Assembly (NCBI GenBank): GCA_949130495.1
Contig: OX422207.1
Coordinates: 828,976,073 to 829,040,072, forward strand
Origin: Sambucus nigra
Lineage: Eukaryota > Streptophyta > Magnoliopsida > Dipsacales > Adoxaceae
DNA: 64,000 bases
Direction: 5' to 3'
Of this stretch, positions 32,396 through 44,596 are shown piece by piece (position 1 is the stretch's first letter; each line of letters opens with the position of its first letter). The notes beneath the pieces are model-generated. The model saw only the letters and a program-made list of their open reading frames with translations, was not told the origin of the DNA and did not search any database. Position numbers and translations under genes: made by a program.

Positions 32396-34747
32396 ATGCT
32401 TAGACCCCTGTATAATCTCATAGAAGAGTTCCCTTCACTTAAAGAAAAGACCTTTGAAAAAATTAGGCAGATAGAGCTAGCCCAAGCGAAAGCTCATAGG
32501 GCTGAGGCCTTCCCCCTCAGACCTATCTTTCCTCTACCTCTGAAGGTAATTTACCCTTAGACAGTCGAGCCTACTGAGCCAGTAGAGGTCCCAGTAGAAC
32601 CAACACCCATGTCTGAGTCTGAGTCATCTACCTCAGACCTTATGTCTGTTGACTCTTTCCAAGAGGCTATGGACTTATCTATTAGGCAAGGTCAGGTCCC
32701 TGATTAGGCTGAGGTCCCAAGTCGTGCCTCATCTCATAATGTTGCCAGTATCTTACAGTCTTCTTCCGACGTTGAAATTATGGGGCCGAGCGTAGCCATT
32801 CCCCCCATTATTGATGCCATCCCCCTGTCGGCCGCCACCGGGGCTGAGTTTTCTCAGAGTTTTCTTGGTGGTGTCCCTATGACACCTCTGAGGCGGCCGA
32901 GATAGAGAGCTAGGTTAGTGAGTATGACCTCTTAGTTTTTAGGCACCTTTACTCCATAGGCCCTTCCATTAAGCTTATGAGACCTCTAAGGGGTAAGAGG
33001 GCCTTCGATCGTTGAGATGGGGAGATCTGTGTGTATGAACATATGTTTAAGTTGGGATTCTGTCTCCCCATCCATCCTTCAATTAGGGCCATACTATCCT
33101 ATATCAACCTAGCCCCTTCACAATTGTCTCCCAATGCCTGGAGGGTGATGATTGGGGCCATTGTCCTTTGGAAGGTTATCCATCACTCAGACCTTCCTAT
33201 TAGAGTCTTCACGGGTTTCCACGTCCCATCCTCTGCCAAAAACCACCCCAGCTACTACCACTTCCTAGCTAAGAAGCCAGATAAAAAGCTATTGTTGGTT
33301 ACCCAAACTTCAAATCACAACTGGAAACCACGGTATTTCTTTGCGCCAGGGGAATGGGAATTTGGTCCACGTGCTTCCTCTTCAACGTCTGATCCGAGGA
33401 CACTTCTGAAGTGGGGAAAAGTGTCTCTTGCAGCCAAAGTCGACCCTGCCCTTAGCCAGGATAATTTCCAAAAGGTTAAGGACCTTAAAGATCAGGGAGA
33501 ACAGGGTCATCTTGTCAAATATGAACATCTGATGACCCCCTACTACCTTTCTCAGACAGGCCTGGGGGCTAGTCCTTTAATCGAACTTTGTAAGTATTAT
33601 TTCATATTTTATACCTCTTACTTTTCATACCTCTAATTTACTAACTCAAATGTTTCTTCTTTCAGAGCGCCCAGAGGGTATTTCTGACGACTTGTGGGAG
33701 ATGTCTACCCCAAGCCTCGTAAAAATGATGAAGGCTGGCCATACTGTAGCCCTCCTCCTCCCAAATAGAACATCAGCACGTCCAAGGCCGAAGTTAAGAA
33801 GAAACGGAAAACCACAACAGACTCAGAGCATCAGAGGCTGAGTAAATATTAGAAGGGAGATCATGCCATTTCGATCTCCTCAGACGATGCACTTGCAACT
33901 CGTCTTTCTTAGCTAAAAATAAGTGATAGCTTGATCGGCCATGGTCTGAAGGCTATTGATGCCATCGTCTCTGTGATGACCGATGAAGATAAGCGCTTCC
34001 TGCATTCTTTGGACATCCTTTTACTGGCTGAGTTTACCTTTCATCGATCAATTCAGGTAATGATTTATGTTATTTTACTCTTTCGAGTGTACCCATGGCT
34101 ATCTTTCATTAATGTGCTTATACATCTGACCTTCTACTGCAGGGTATATTGTCCAGGCATCATTTTATGGACTAGACTTTGAAGAAGATGCCCTTGATCG
34201 AGAAGGGTCAAGAATCCCTTAAATTCCATGCCTCTTTGAGCGCAGAGGTTGATTGTCTGAAGGAGGAGCTAAAAGAGGTCAACAAGTTGAAGGAGGAGGT
34301 AGAGACATGGCCAAATCGAAGAAAGACCATAAGGCAACTCTGAAAGCCAAGGACGATGCTCTGTAGGCTAAGGTGGCTGCTACTGTTAAGGCTTCCTTGG
34401 AGGATGCCTCAAAGAAGATTATTGCAGATTACAAGGTCTCTAATGAGTTCATCAACTTTGGCTTTCAGTATCTTGAGAGAGGTATCAAAGCCACTGGTAA
34501 ATGGGTAGCCTCCAAGGAGTAAGAGTCAGGGAGTTTGAGTGCCTCAGACTTTGTTGGTCTAGGCTTTGGTGATCCCCATTTTGCTCAGGCCTTACAAGAG
34601 GTTGAGGAGGATGGTGATTCTCCCTCAGAGACTGCTCCCTTGGGCGCCGCTGAGACTGAAGATGTTAATCTCGAGGATGAGGGACCGAGGTGTCTAACGT
34701 CGTCCAAGAAGACACCACTCTGCCTGCAGATACCTAGGCCTTTGTGA
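32396..34747 (+). pseudogene. Antisense accessory gene of element C
   Basis: Start set at ATG 32396 (MLRPLYNLIEEFPSL). An acidic Ser/Pro/Glu-rich region follows, then the domain best matching the putative gypsy-type transposon family: CVYEHMFKLGFCLPIHPS, INLAPSQLSPNAWRVM, SSYYHFLAKK-like and KPRYFFAPGEWEFG (33018-33370). GT-AG introns are likely at 33590-33665 and 34057-34142. Coiled coil (LKEELKEVNKLKEEVE) and a C-terminus with NFGFQYLERGIKATGKW and an acidic tail end it. A frameshift near 32910 and stops near 32559, 32705 and 34364 break it. It is homologous in plan, and in the N-terminal domain, to the antisense genes of A and B; function unknown. Confidence 0.7.
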
Positions 34748-34917
34748 AGCTTAAGTTGTAATTTTTGTTTTTTTCTCATCTGTATCTATTTTTTGCGAAC
34801 TCTGATAGCACTTTAGTACACTTTGATTTGTATTTGCAATTGTCTGCTTAATGTAATTCCATCTTCTTCCAATTATATTGCCTTTTTCAATGAATATCTT
34901 CTCTTACATGTTGTTTT
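34748..34917. other. Spacer after the antisense gene of C
   Basis: A+T-rich 3' flank of the accessory gene leading into the tandem array; no feature beyond that. Confidence 0.4.
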
Positions 34918-35335
34918 AAAGTCCGAGGTCACCATAATACGATGTTTACCTCACAACTTTCACCAAATAATGACGTTTATCCTCATAAGTTGTCACCAAA
35001 TTAATGACGTTAAAGGTTTGAGGTCACCATAATATGATGTTTACCTCATAAGTGCCACCAAATTAATGATGTTTAAGGTCTGAGGTCACCCAATTTTGAT
35101 GTTTACCCTCATAATTGTCACCAAATTAATGATGTTTAAGGTCTGAGGTCACCATAATATGATGTTTCATCTCATAATGTTCACCAAATTAATGATGTTT
35201 AAGGTCTGAGGTCACCAAATTAGGATGTTTACCCTCATAATTGCCACCAAATTAATGATGTTTAAGGTCTGAGGTCACCATAATATGATGTTTCACCTCA
35301 TAATATCACCAAATTAATTATGTTTAAGCATAATG
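34918..35335. repeat. 63-bp tandem array between integrase and antisense gene of C
   Basis: About six units; the landmark GGTCTGAGGTCACC starts at 35077, 35140, 35203 and 35266, a 63-bp period. Each unit has an inverted pair TGAGGT...ACCTCA about 18 bp apart. It occupies the same place as the arrays in A and B but is unrelated in sequence. Confidence 0.92.
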
Positions 35336-35414
35336 AAACAATATTAACACAGGAACTGCTCTTTTCATTAATATCCTCTTTATAAAATGATACATGTATT
35401 ACAAATAAATAACT

Positions 35415-36734
35415 GCAACATCATATGTAATATTTCTTCAAGTGGTCAGCATTCCAAGGGCTGGAAAAAGATTCCCTTTAGAGATTTTATAGCCGGTAGG
35501 TACCAGGAAAAACCTCATCGATCACTCTATAAGGGTCATGCCAATTTGGGTGGAGCTTGTTTGCCTTTTGCAATGTCTTCTTCAGCACTAGGTCTCCCAC
35601 GGCTATAGGTCTTGATTTCACCCTTTGATTGTAGAACTTTGTTGTTCTCTGTTGGTAGGCTTCCTGTCTGATCTCAGCATCTTCCCTTCTCTCTTCAATT
35701 AGATCCAAGTCAAGTCTTCTTTCCTCCTCATTCCTCTGAGGGTCATAGGTCTGAACTCTGTGGGTGGGGAGTCCTACTTTTATAGGGATGACAACTTCTG
35801 AACCATGTACTAGCATGAAAGGAGTCTCTCCAGTTGTCATTCTTACAGTCGTCCTGTAGGCCCATAACACGGTGTATACCTCTTCTGTCCATCTCCCTTT
35901 TGCCTCCTCCAACCTCTTCTTTATCCCATCAAGGATTGTTCGGTTCGTGACCTCAGTCTGTCCATTTGCTTGGGGTTGGCCAGAAGAGGAGAAGAACTGC
36001 TTGATCCCCACTCTTTCATAATATTTTTCTAAGGAAGAATTCTTTAACTGAGTTCCGTTGTCTGAGATGAGGGTGTTTGGAAGGCCATATCTTCATATGA
36101 TGTTCATCCAGATGAACTGGAAGGTCTTCTGTTCTGTAATCGTGATCATCGGTTCAACCTCTACCCACTTAGAGAAGTAATCAATTGCCACTACCAAAAA
36201 TCGATAGTTTTTTACAGCTCTTGGCAAAGGTACTACTAAGTCAATCCCCCAAACTGCAAATGGCCAAGGTGAGCTAATTGACGTCATAGGATAATGAGGT
36301 TGGTGAGGGATGGTGGAGAATCTCTGACACTTGTTGCATCTCTTCATATAAGTATCCGCGTCTTTGGCCAAGGTCGGCCACGAACCCTTGAGTAATTATC
36401 CTCTTAGCTAAAGGCCTCCCTCCTATATGACTCGAATAAGGGTCCTCATGTACATCTTTCAAGACCTGAGGAACCTCTGAAGGGTGCACACATCTAAGGA
36501 GAGGGAGTAGGAACCCGTTCTTATATAAGATGTCTCCTATAATTGAGAACTTAGCACCCCTGAACCTCAACTTTCTCCTTTCCAATTTTGATTCTGGAAG
36601 CTCTCCATGTCTGGTATATATGATGAGTGGGTCCATCCATGAGGCTCCCATATTCAGATTGAGGCAAATTATGGCAACCTCTTCTTTTTCGATGGTTGGT
36701 CGGGGCAGGATTTCAACCGGTACCCTTCTCCTCA
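35415..36734 (-). pseudogene. Element C integrase, broken
   Basis: Minus strand: N-terminal HPSEVPQVLKDVHEDPYSSHIGG and CNKCQRFS, then WGIDLVVPLP (first Asp), ISDNGTQL (second Asp) and NGQTEVTNRTI (Glu). The GPY/F-like module reads NWHDPYRV (Gly replaced by Asp), and WNADHLKKYY marks the end near 35420. A frameshift lies near 36340, a stop near 36093 and another at 35489-35487. Confidence 0.87.
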
Positions 36735-37308
36735 TTTATGTCCTCGTTGCTGAGGCCAACCTAGCAAGTGCATCAGCTCGACTGTTGTCTTACCAAGGTA
36801 TCCTCTTCATCTTCACCTCTTCGAAGCCTTCTAGCGTCGTTCTTAATCTCTTCAAGTATTTGGCCATCCTTTCATCCTTGGCCTCATACACCCCAAGAAC
36901 TTGGTTGATAACTAACCTTGAGTCACGGTGGACTAGGAGTCTATCAATTCTAAAGGCTTTTGCCAAGGAGATCCCTGTTATCAATGCCTCATACTCTGAC
37001 TCGTTGTTTGAAGCCTTGAAGTTGAACCTCAGCATATATTAAACGTCGGTACTATCCGATTTCGATAGTATCAGCCCTGATCCGCTTCCACTTTCATAAG
37101 AATACCCATCAACGAAGAGGTTCCAAATATCTTCATTTGAAGAGAAGTTCCCCTCTGATAGGATCCCTTGCTTGAAGAGGTACTAGTCTTTCTCATTCTC
37201 AGCTACATTTTTTCCAGACTTACCTGACCCAACCTTGTCCGGATCACGGAAGATGTTACTGTCTAGTTCTCTTGCAATCTCTTGACTATTCTCAATCTGA
37301 ACCTCTTT
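36735..37308 (-). pseudogene. Element C archaeal-type RNase H
   Basis: LFVDGYSYESGSG (first Asp), KASNNESEYEALITG (Glu), VHRDSRLVINQ (Asp) and RADALARLAS. Stops lie near 37038, 36790 and 36737. Unlike A and B, the linker to the first RNase H has no tandem repeat. Confidence 0.82.
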
Positions 37309-38600
37309 TCAGGTGAACTCTGCTACAAAGTCTGCAAGAGGCTGCCCTTTAATGACAACCCTTGGTTGATAAATAATGTCATATTCCCCCAACTTGATGG
37401 CCCAAGTCATCAACCCGCTCGACTTCTCAGGCTTGTGGAGGACCTGTCTTAATTCGGAATCAGTGAGGACAACCATGGAGTGGGATTGAAAGTATGGCTT
37501 CATCTTTATGGAAGCGTGTATCAGGTCATAAGATGACTTTTCCATTCGAGGATAATTCTGTTTAGACTCTTAAAGGGCCTTGCTATTGAAATATACCGCC
37601 CCCTGCACTCCATCGTCTTCTCTTACTATGGCCACACTAATGGATGATTTTGAAATGGCTAGGTACACATATAACTTCTCCCCCACGATGGGCCGAGATA
37701 GGAGTAGAGGAGACCCGAGGTAGGACTTTATTTCTCTAAAATATGTGTCGCATTCCTCGTCCCATTCGAAGGCCTTTCTGAGCACTTTGAAAAAAGGAAG
37801 ACACTTGTCCGTAGCTCTGGAGACAAACCTGTTAAGCGCTGTAACTCTTCCAGTTAGCCTCTAAACGTCTTTGATAGTTTTAGGTGTCTTCATTTCAAGC
37901 AGAGCCCTGATCTTTTCGGGATTGGCCTCTATTCCCCTTTGATTAACGATGAATCCAAGAAACTTTCCTGCTCCTACTCCGAAGACACACTTGGCAGGGT
38001 TAATCTTCATCCTGTATAAATCCATGGTGTCAAAAGTTCTCTCCAGGTCGGCTACGTGAGTGTCAGCCTTCAAGCACTTCGTCAATATGTCATCTACATA
38101 TACCTCCATGGTCTTGACAATTTGACTCTCGAACATCTTATTTATAAGACGTTGGTATGTGGTCCCTGCATTCTTCAAGCCAACGGGCATGACCTTGTAG
38201 CAATAGGTCCCCTTGTCGGTTATGAACGCTGTCTTCTCTGAGTCTTATGAGTCCATAAAAATCTGGTTATACCCGAAATAAGCATCCATGAAGCTCATGA
38301 GCTCATGCCCTGCTGTGGCATCCACCATCTGATCAATTCGCGACAGGGGGTCTTTCAGACAAGACTTGTTTAAATTAGTGAAATCTATGCACATCCTCCA
38401 TTTCCCGTTATCTTTCAGCACGATAACGGCGTTAGATAAGCATTCAAGGTATATGACTTCTCTGATGAACTTGGCCTCCTCAAGATTTTTGACCTCTTCC
38501 CCGATGACATCATACTTTTCCCTTGAGTAAACCCTTCTTCTTTACTTGATGGGCTTAACCTCTTTTACAACATTGAGTTTGTGGCACATAACTTCAGGTC
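37309..38600 (-). pseudogene. Element C reverse transcriptase and first RNase H
   Basis: Minus strand: WRMCIDFTNLNKSC, SRIDQMVDATAGHELMSFMDAYFGYNQ, MPVGLKNAGTTYQRLINKMF and the YVDD box (about 38098-38087) are visible, then LTGRVTALNRFVSRATD, FEWDEECD, YFNSKAL and LRQVLHKPEKSSGL with ADFVAEF at the end. The catalytic aspartates are intact; stops near 38563, 38248, 37862 and 37570 break the frame. Confidence 0.9.
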
Positions 38601-39300
38601 AATACCCGGCATATTCGCATGGCTCCAGGCAAAGGCACTCTGCCTCTTCCTCAATAGCTTCACCAGCTCTTCCTTGATCTCAGGTCTTAGGGTTTTACCA
38701 ATTTGGACGGTTTTTTCTGGCTCGTCCTCATTGAGGACGATGGATTCTACCTCTTCCGCGACTTCTCCCTTCTTGAGCTTCGTTTCATCCCAAGGATCAA
38801 GTGTGTCGATGTTATATGTGGTTTTCGTCCTCTTATGAGCCTCTCTCTCTTCCGTAGAGTTGAAGTAGCATTCTCGTGCAGATGTTTGGTCACCCTGCAC
38901 TTCCCCTACCCCATAGGGGGTCAAGAATTTTAGCATTTGGTGGACTGTCGATGGCACGGCCTCAAATTCCTTAAGGGCTACTCGTTCTATAATGAGGTTG
39001 TAGGCCGAGAAGACATTTTCATTCATCACAAAAATATTGATCTTCTGGGTCAACCTTTTAGTCTACTCGTCTTCTATTCGTACATCCATCTCATACATGC
39101 CCAACGGATGGACCTTTTTACCGCTGAAACCCATCAACAGATGATGATAGGGTACAAGCCTAGCTCCTCCTATGCCCAGGCTTTTAAAATAGGGCCAGAA
39201 CATCACATCTGCTGAACTTCCACCATCCACGAGGATTCTCTGCACCTCACATCCATGCACTCTTATTGTAATTACCATAGGGTCATCATGCGGAGCTAAG
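38601..39300 (-). pseudogene. Element C protease region
   Basis: Active-site motif ILVDGGSSADVMFW (about 39235-39194), MGFSGKKVHPLG, and after a stop at 39065-39063 the continuation MNENVFSAYNLIIERVALKEFEAVPS. The spacing matches the protease of element A. Confidence 0.85.
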
Positions 39301-41372
39301 ATACCTTTGAAGTCAAGTTAGGAGAATCCAACTATAAGAGTATCCATATCTACCTTCTTTTTCTTCTGCTTAGCCTCTCAAGATGCCAGATTCATAACCT
39401 CTACTTTGGTAAATGACTTAGCCTCTGCCACACGAGCTTTGCGGTCGGCTACCTCTGAGACTCCTCCTTCTAGTCCTCCACAGATGGTGTTCACACTAAT
39501 GGAGATCGTACTAACCCTCTCCACAGGGGCATTGTAGTCTTTTGGTGGGAGGTCTGGGTCATCATCATCATCATCATCTGAGTCTTCAGCTCTTTTTGTT
39601 GGGGTATCTTCTCGACACTTATCGTTTCTCTTCTTTTAAGGGTCATATCTCCCCCCTTTAGAAGCTTTACCATCGACATACTTCCTGAGCTTTTCGGACT
39701 TCAACATCTTCTCAATATCATCCTTAAAAGCGAAGCACTTATCAGTCAGATGACTGTGGTCTTGGTGGAACTCGCACCACAGATTCTTATTCCTCTTATG
39801 TAGAGGAGCCTTCAGCTTCTCCGGCCATCTCAGGGATCGATAATTTTTTATTTCATTGAGGATGTGTTCACAGTTCACAGTTAAAGGAGTATAGTGTGCA
39901 AACTTGTCGTCTGCAGACCTATTTTTTCCATCTTTTTTCCTTTTGAATTTCCCGCTACTACTTTCGTTCTCATCCTCATACTTTACAGCCATAGCCTCTT
40001 CAGCGTTCATGACCCTTCCTATAGTTGCTAGCAGCTTTGCTATTGACTTGGGAGGGTCTTCAACAAGCTTCCACATCAACTTTCCCTTCTGAAGTCCTCC
40101 AATAAGGGCTGCCATAGCTATATTCTCTTCGTAATCTTCAACCTCTAATTTTTCTTTGTTGAATCTAGCAATGTAGTTTCTTAGGCTCTCGTTCTTGCCT
40201 TGCTTGACGTACAACAGATGAGTGCTCTTCTTCTGAGGTCTTATCCCAAAACAACAATTATGAATAAATCGTTCAGCCAAGCCCTTAAAGTTCTCAACAG
40301 AGTTCTTCGGAAGATAGGTAAACCAAATATGTGCAGCTCCCGTTAAAGTCCCAGAGAAGGCTCAACACCTCATCTCATCTGGGATCGAATAAATGTCTTT
40401 CGCAAACTGGTACATCTCAATATGATGTACTGGTACCATCATACTTGGGAGACACTGTAGGTGGTTTGAACTTGGCAGGGTTGGGAAGTTCACTATCCTT
40501 GCCACAAATGGGGAGCCCTCTGAGAACCCTCTTTGTAGTGGGTCTCAAATTTTAATGAGGTTCCCTATTTTCTCTTCAAGATGTTGAATGGAGTCGTTAC
40601 ATGGCTTTGTAACATCAGCCTGGCCGAGGTTGTCCCCATCCACCTCCAAGGGGTGAACTGAGAGTTCCCTAGCCGCTGCACAACGTCGGCTATTTACCTC
40701 CTCTTGCTCCTTATCTCGGCCATGTTAGAATCGTCCATGTTGGGGTCGGCCCTGGAGAGGTCGATGTTCCCCATCATACTTTTGTGAGCTTGCAATGGTT
40801 TTAGATCTGGATAACCTATGCCTTAGTACATTAACTTGGCTGAGCCTTTCAAAGGCTGACCCTATGCTTAAGCAATCAAAATCTGATCCTCTTTGTTGGG
40901 CACCCCCATCTCTTCTGCCTCCACACCCTCTGCTCTGCTGGATAGGTCGTACTGTGTTATTTGAAACCTCATACGGCTCCCAGTAATCTTCTGGAGCATC
41001 CTCTGCCTCCATATCTTCATACCTATCCTCAGGGCAAGGGTTTTCTTGCCTCCCCAAATGTAAACGCCTAAGGTCAGCAACATCCCTCCTCCGTTGAGGA
41101 GTAGGTTGGTCTTTTTGCGGTGTCTGGGGTGGTCCCCTGGCTTCAGTATGGGGTTGAGCAGCTGCCGGAGTAATCATCTCCGGTGAGACCCCCGGTGGCC
41201 TCATCATATTTTGACTGAACTGTGCAAATTGCTTCTTCATTACTTGTTGTATTGCAGCTAAGGACCTCAAGGCTACTGCCACCTCAGTTATTTTGGACTG
41301 GGGTGGTGCCTGGCTAGAACTAGATTCTCCAGCACCAGATGGTGGAGGAGGTGGTGGTAACTCCGGTGCCAT
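39301..41372 (-). pseudogene. Element C gag, broken
   Basis: The ATG at 41372 (MAPELPPPPPPSG) lies 156 bp after the primer site. A Pro/Gln-rich N-terminus and an Arg-rich stretch lead to the gag core (IYSIPDEMRC, FSGTLTGAAHIWF, YIARFNKEKLEVEDYEENIAMAALIGGL; about 40430-40080). A zinc-binding segment CEFHQDHSHLTDKCFAFKDDIE lies near 39770-39705 with its last Cys present, unlike A and B. Stops near 40725 and 40510, and 39641-39636. Confidence 0.87.
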
Positions 41373-41527
41373 ATGCTAAAACTAAAGAGATTGCGAAGAA
41401 GATGAACTTAATACCTTAAAGACCTCTTTCAATGGTGAAATAGCTCCACGCAAGGGGTGAGTCCTGGTTCACCACCAGAGTCTCCGGTGAGGTTAAGCAG
41501 TAAAAAAGGAAGAAATAGCTTCTCGTT

Positions 41528-41543
41528 CCCACAAACGGTGCCA
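41528..41543 (-). other. Primer-binding site of element C
   Basis: Minus-strand TGGCACCGTTTGTGGG lies three bases inside the 5' LTR. It differs from the A/B site in the TGGCACC versus TGGCGCC start, consistent with a separate family. Confidence 0.82.
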
Positions 41544-41546
41544 AAA

Positions 41547-42492
41547 TGATGATGCTGGAAACAGCACCACCAGGTAAGGTGTTGATAAGCTCAAGCAAGT
41601 GATAATAATGGCAGCATAGGAGAATATAAGCGTATATGTAGAAGGAGGTGAGGATAAGAGGATGAACACTTGGATGTAAGTGGTTAAGACATTCTGGCCT
41701 ACGTCCACTGTGAGTGTGTGTAGTAATATCACTGAATGTAGGCACTAATGGCCATGGATTCAACCTCTCAAGCTCTCTCTCTACCGTGTAAAATGCCAGA
41801 GTTTCAGCTAGGGTTGTAAAATATCGATCCTTTACAATATTGAGGATGACCTCTATATATAGTGCTTAGGGGGTGCAATGTACCCCCCAAGCATGCAATG
41901 AACATGTGCATGAAGATCCAACCAGTATAAGGATGACACCTGGCTGATCTTAACTAAACAATGATGTCCACAATATTCCCTCATGTAGAGGGAATGGTTC
42001 AGTTATAAAAGATTTGCCCACGTGTTCCAAGCCATATATGTGCGTGTAAAAGCTCGGCTGTCTTCGATTGGCACCAACCTCGACCTGGATGACTACGAGG
42101 TTGGTAAAGTTCGACCCTTGCCTTGTCTGAGACCAACATTTATGAAGACCTCGGCCAGGATGGACGACCGAGTTTGGATCAGAGGTGTGACGTCGGCCAT
42201 GTTCGATGATGACATGATGTTTATTGATTGAGCCTGCGAGGCTTTGCTGATCCCAGATGATAGCTTGTAGCGTCGGTTGGGGCCGATGTTGATGTTGTGA
42301 TGGTTGAACCCAAAATTTTTTACTGACCTCGACTGATGCCCAACCGAGGTTGATGTAAAGGTTGGACCAATGTCGGCCAAGGTCGACCCTATGAAAAACA
42401 ATATTGTGGATAACTATTATGCTTTTGCCACCTCGGCTGTGAGACAGGCCAAGGTTAATGTCTGAGTAGGAAGGTACACTTTGGGCATATCA
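41547..42492 (-). repeat. 5' LTR of element C
   Basis: 946 bp, same ends as 30860-31811. TATA box at 41854-41861 and CACGTG at 42019-42024. Differences from its partner are spread throughout and include several small indels. Confidence 0.94.
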
Positions 42493-42497
42493 ATGTT

Positions 42498-43278
42498 CAT
42501 CTCCTAATCCAAGTATGATAGAAACCTAATGAATAAATTTAGTTTAGACTCTAATAAGCATGCGCGTACCTCGATGAGTACGTCAACTAAGCTTAGCAAG
42601 GACACTTCAGGCAAGGATGTAGAGCAAACCTTGTATCGGAGTATGATAGCTAGTCTTATCTACTTGACTTCTAGTTATCCCAACATATCCTTTAGTGTTG
42701 GAGTCTATGCGCGGTATCAGGAGTCCACGAAAGAGTCGCACTTACTCGCTCTTAAACATATTATCAAATACGTGAGTGGGACTCTCTCATTTTGCATTTG
42801 GTATTCCTTTGATATCGATGACCGTTTATCCTCCTATTTGGATGCGAATTGGGTCAGGGATGCATATGGATGTAGGAGCACTTCTGGTGGGTGTTTATTC
42901 TTTGGTTCTGGTTTTGTCTCTTGGTTGAGCAAGAAGCAAAACTCCATCTCTTTGTCCACTACAGAGGATGAGTACATAGCCTTCAGGAGTTGTTGCACGC
43001 AAGTTCTGTGGATGAAGAAGATGCTGGAGGATTATGGGATATTATAGGGAACCATGACTATTTCCTGTGATAACACGAGCGCGATACACATATCCTGCAA
43101 TCCAATCCAACATTCGCGCTCAAAGCACAATTGGATAAGCGAGCACTTTATTTGTGAGCTAGCTGAAGAAAAGGTCATATCCTTGAGTTTTGTTTCTACC
43201 GACCTCGAGTTAGCCTATATCTTGACGAAGCCTTTAGACGCGCTTAGATTCGAGAGTCTTAGGAAGTTGCATAGTTGA
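42498..43278 (+). pseudogene. Element D reverse transcriptase C-terminus and RNase H
   Basis: Continues the RT cut by element C: ISQSKYDRNLMNKF, SKDTSGKDVEQTLYRSMI, NISFSVGVYARYQ. The copia RNase H follows: KYVSGTLSFCIWY, YLDANWVRDAYGCRSTSGGCLFFGSGFVSW, STTEDEYIA, CDNTSAIHISCNPIQHSRSKHNWISEHFI, and ILTKPLDALRFESLRK. One stop (about 43045) splits it. This is the best-kept part of D. Confidence 0.92.
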
Positions 43279-44591
43279 CTCAGGGGTAGTTACCATATCT
43301 AGAGTATGATGCATTTTTCATGTTCATATCATATGATTCCTATGTATAAATTGTATCATTTTGTTTGCTTTTATTTATTTTTTCATATTTTTAGAAAAAT
43401 TCAACAAGATTTTCTATTTTTTTTGAAAAAATGGAGAAATCCAAAAAGATTTTTTTCAAAATAAATTTTTGAAAAAGGCAAAAAGATTTTGTTTTTATGA
43501 AGCTTTTTGAAAAACACAAAAAGAGTTTTGTATTTTTTCACACCGTTTATGGATGAGCATTTAAGATAGCCATAGTCAGAATTTCATTTCCATATTCGTA
43601 GTGACTGTTTGATAGTGATTTGAGATGCTACATCAATTCCTCCATGTGCTTTATAATGTATGGAGTCACTAAGATTTTATTAGTGATATATTTCTACATA
43701 TTTGGCTCCTTATCCCCTTTAATTCACACGTGCATAGTTTTATTAAAATTTTGTGCATGTCTATCACATGTTTGTTTGAGTGTTTTCATCTCAATTCTGC
43801 TTATACAACGAACCAAATGTGATAAAACGAGAATAATAAAAGTAGTGCATGCCATATCCGTTGCCCGTTAGGATTTTATTTAAATATTTATGTGAAAACC
43901 GGGAAAGGGCTATGAAAGGTAATCATAATATCCTTTGCGATTAAACAACCGTTTAATTCGGGTAAAACAAATGTGGTATTGAAAACAGTAGCCAAGACCC
44001 AAAGAACTGAAAAGGGCCAAAAAAGTGTGGCATTGATAAAAGTATCTAGGGCCAAACTAGTTTAGGATAATATGATCATTCACAAAAAAAGAAATATCAT
44101 TAAATGATCATTATTACATTTGAGGGAGTTTGGTTGGATTTGTGTTTCAATAGTTTTGCACTTACTTGAAAATTTCAAAAAAGCATTAACTAATTTTGAA
44201 TGTTATTGGCGTGGAAATCACTTTGAACTTTGATTTGTTGATTAGATTGAGTCAATTTCTTATAATTCCTCCATTTTTACACCTAAGGGAGATAATAAGT
44301 TCATTCGTTAGGAATATCTGAAAGTCATTGTGCACATATGTTATATTTGTTTGCATTAATTTTCCTATCGATTTTTTTCACAACCCTTCATTTACGCCAG
44401 CACCGACTTGGCTATTTTCGTGTTTCTTCATGGTGTGATTTCTTGTTGTATATTTTTATGCTAAAAGTTTTGAAAAATTAAAAAAGGGAAAGCTTGTTTA
44501 CCATGTGACCATCTCCATATGCATTGCTTTGTGTTCTTCATATTTGTCTATTTGGGGACATCATAAAAAGGGGGAGAACAAACGAATTATG
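43279..44591 (+). other. Untranslated 3' region of element D
   Basis: A+T-rich with T-runs and GAAAAA/TTTTTC patches. No envelope-like ORF was found, unlike element E. The polypurine tract AAAAAGGGGGAGAAC is at 44563-44577. Element B sits 20 bp further on. Confidence 0.6.
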
Positions 44592-44596
44592 GGGAT

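Larger units (their letters stand above)
30860..42492 (-). mobile_element. Element C: Tat-type Ty3/gypsy, second family, inserted in element D
   Basis: The LTRs (TGATATGCCC...ATCATCA on the minus strand) are 952 and 946 bp. The target duplication ATGTT is exact at 30855-30859 and 42493-42497. Minus-strand gag, protease, RT, RNase H, archaeal RNase H and integrase lie between 41372 and 35415, and a plus-strand accessory gene at 32396-34747. Layout equals that of A and B, but sequence identity is low, so this is another Tat family. Many stops and frameshifts, and LTRs roughly 6-7% diverged by eye, make it older than A or B. Confidence 0.95.

Noticed and set aside
34918..35335. Regular 63-bp repeats resembling a CRISPR array
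   Set aside because: Units are head-to-tail near-copies over their full length, with no unique spacers, inside a plant retrotransposon.
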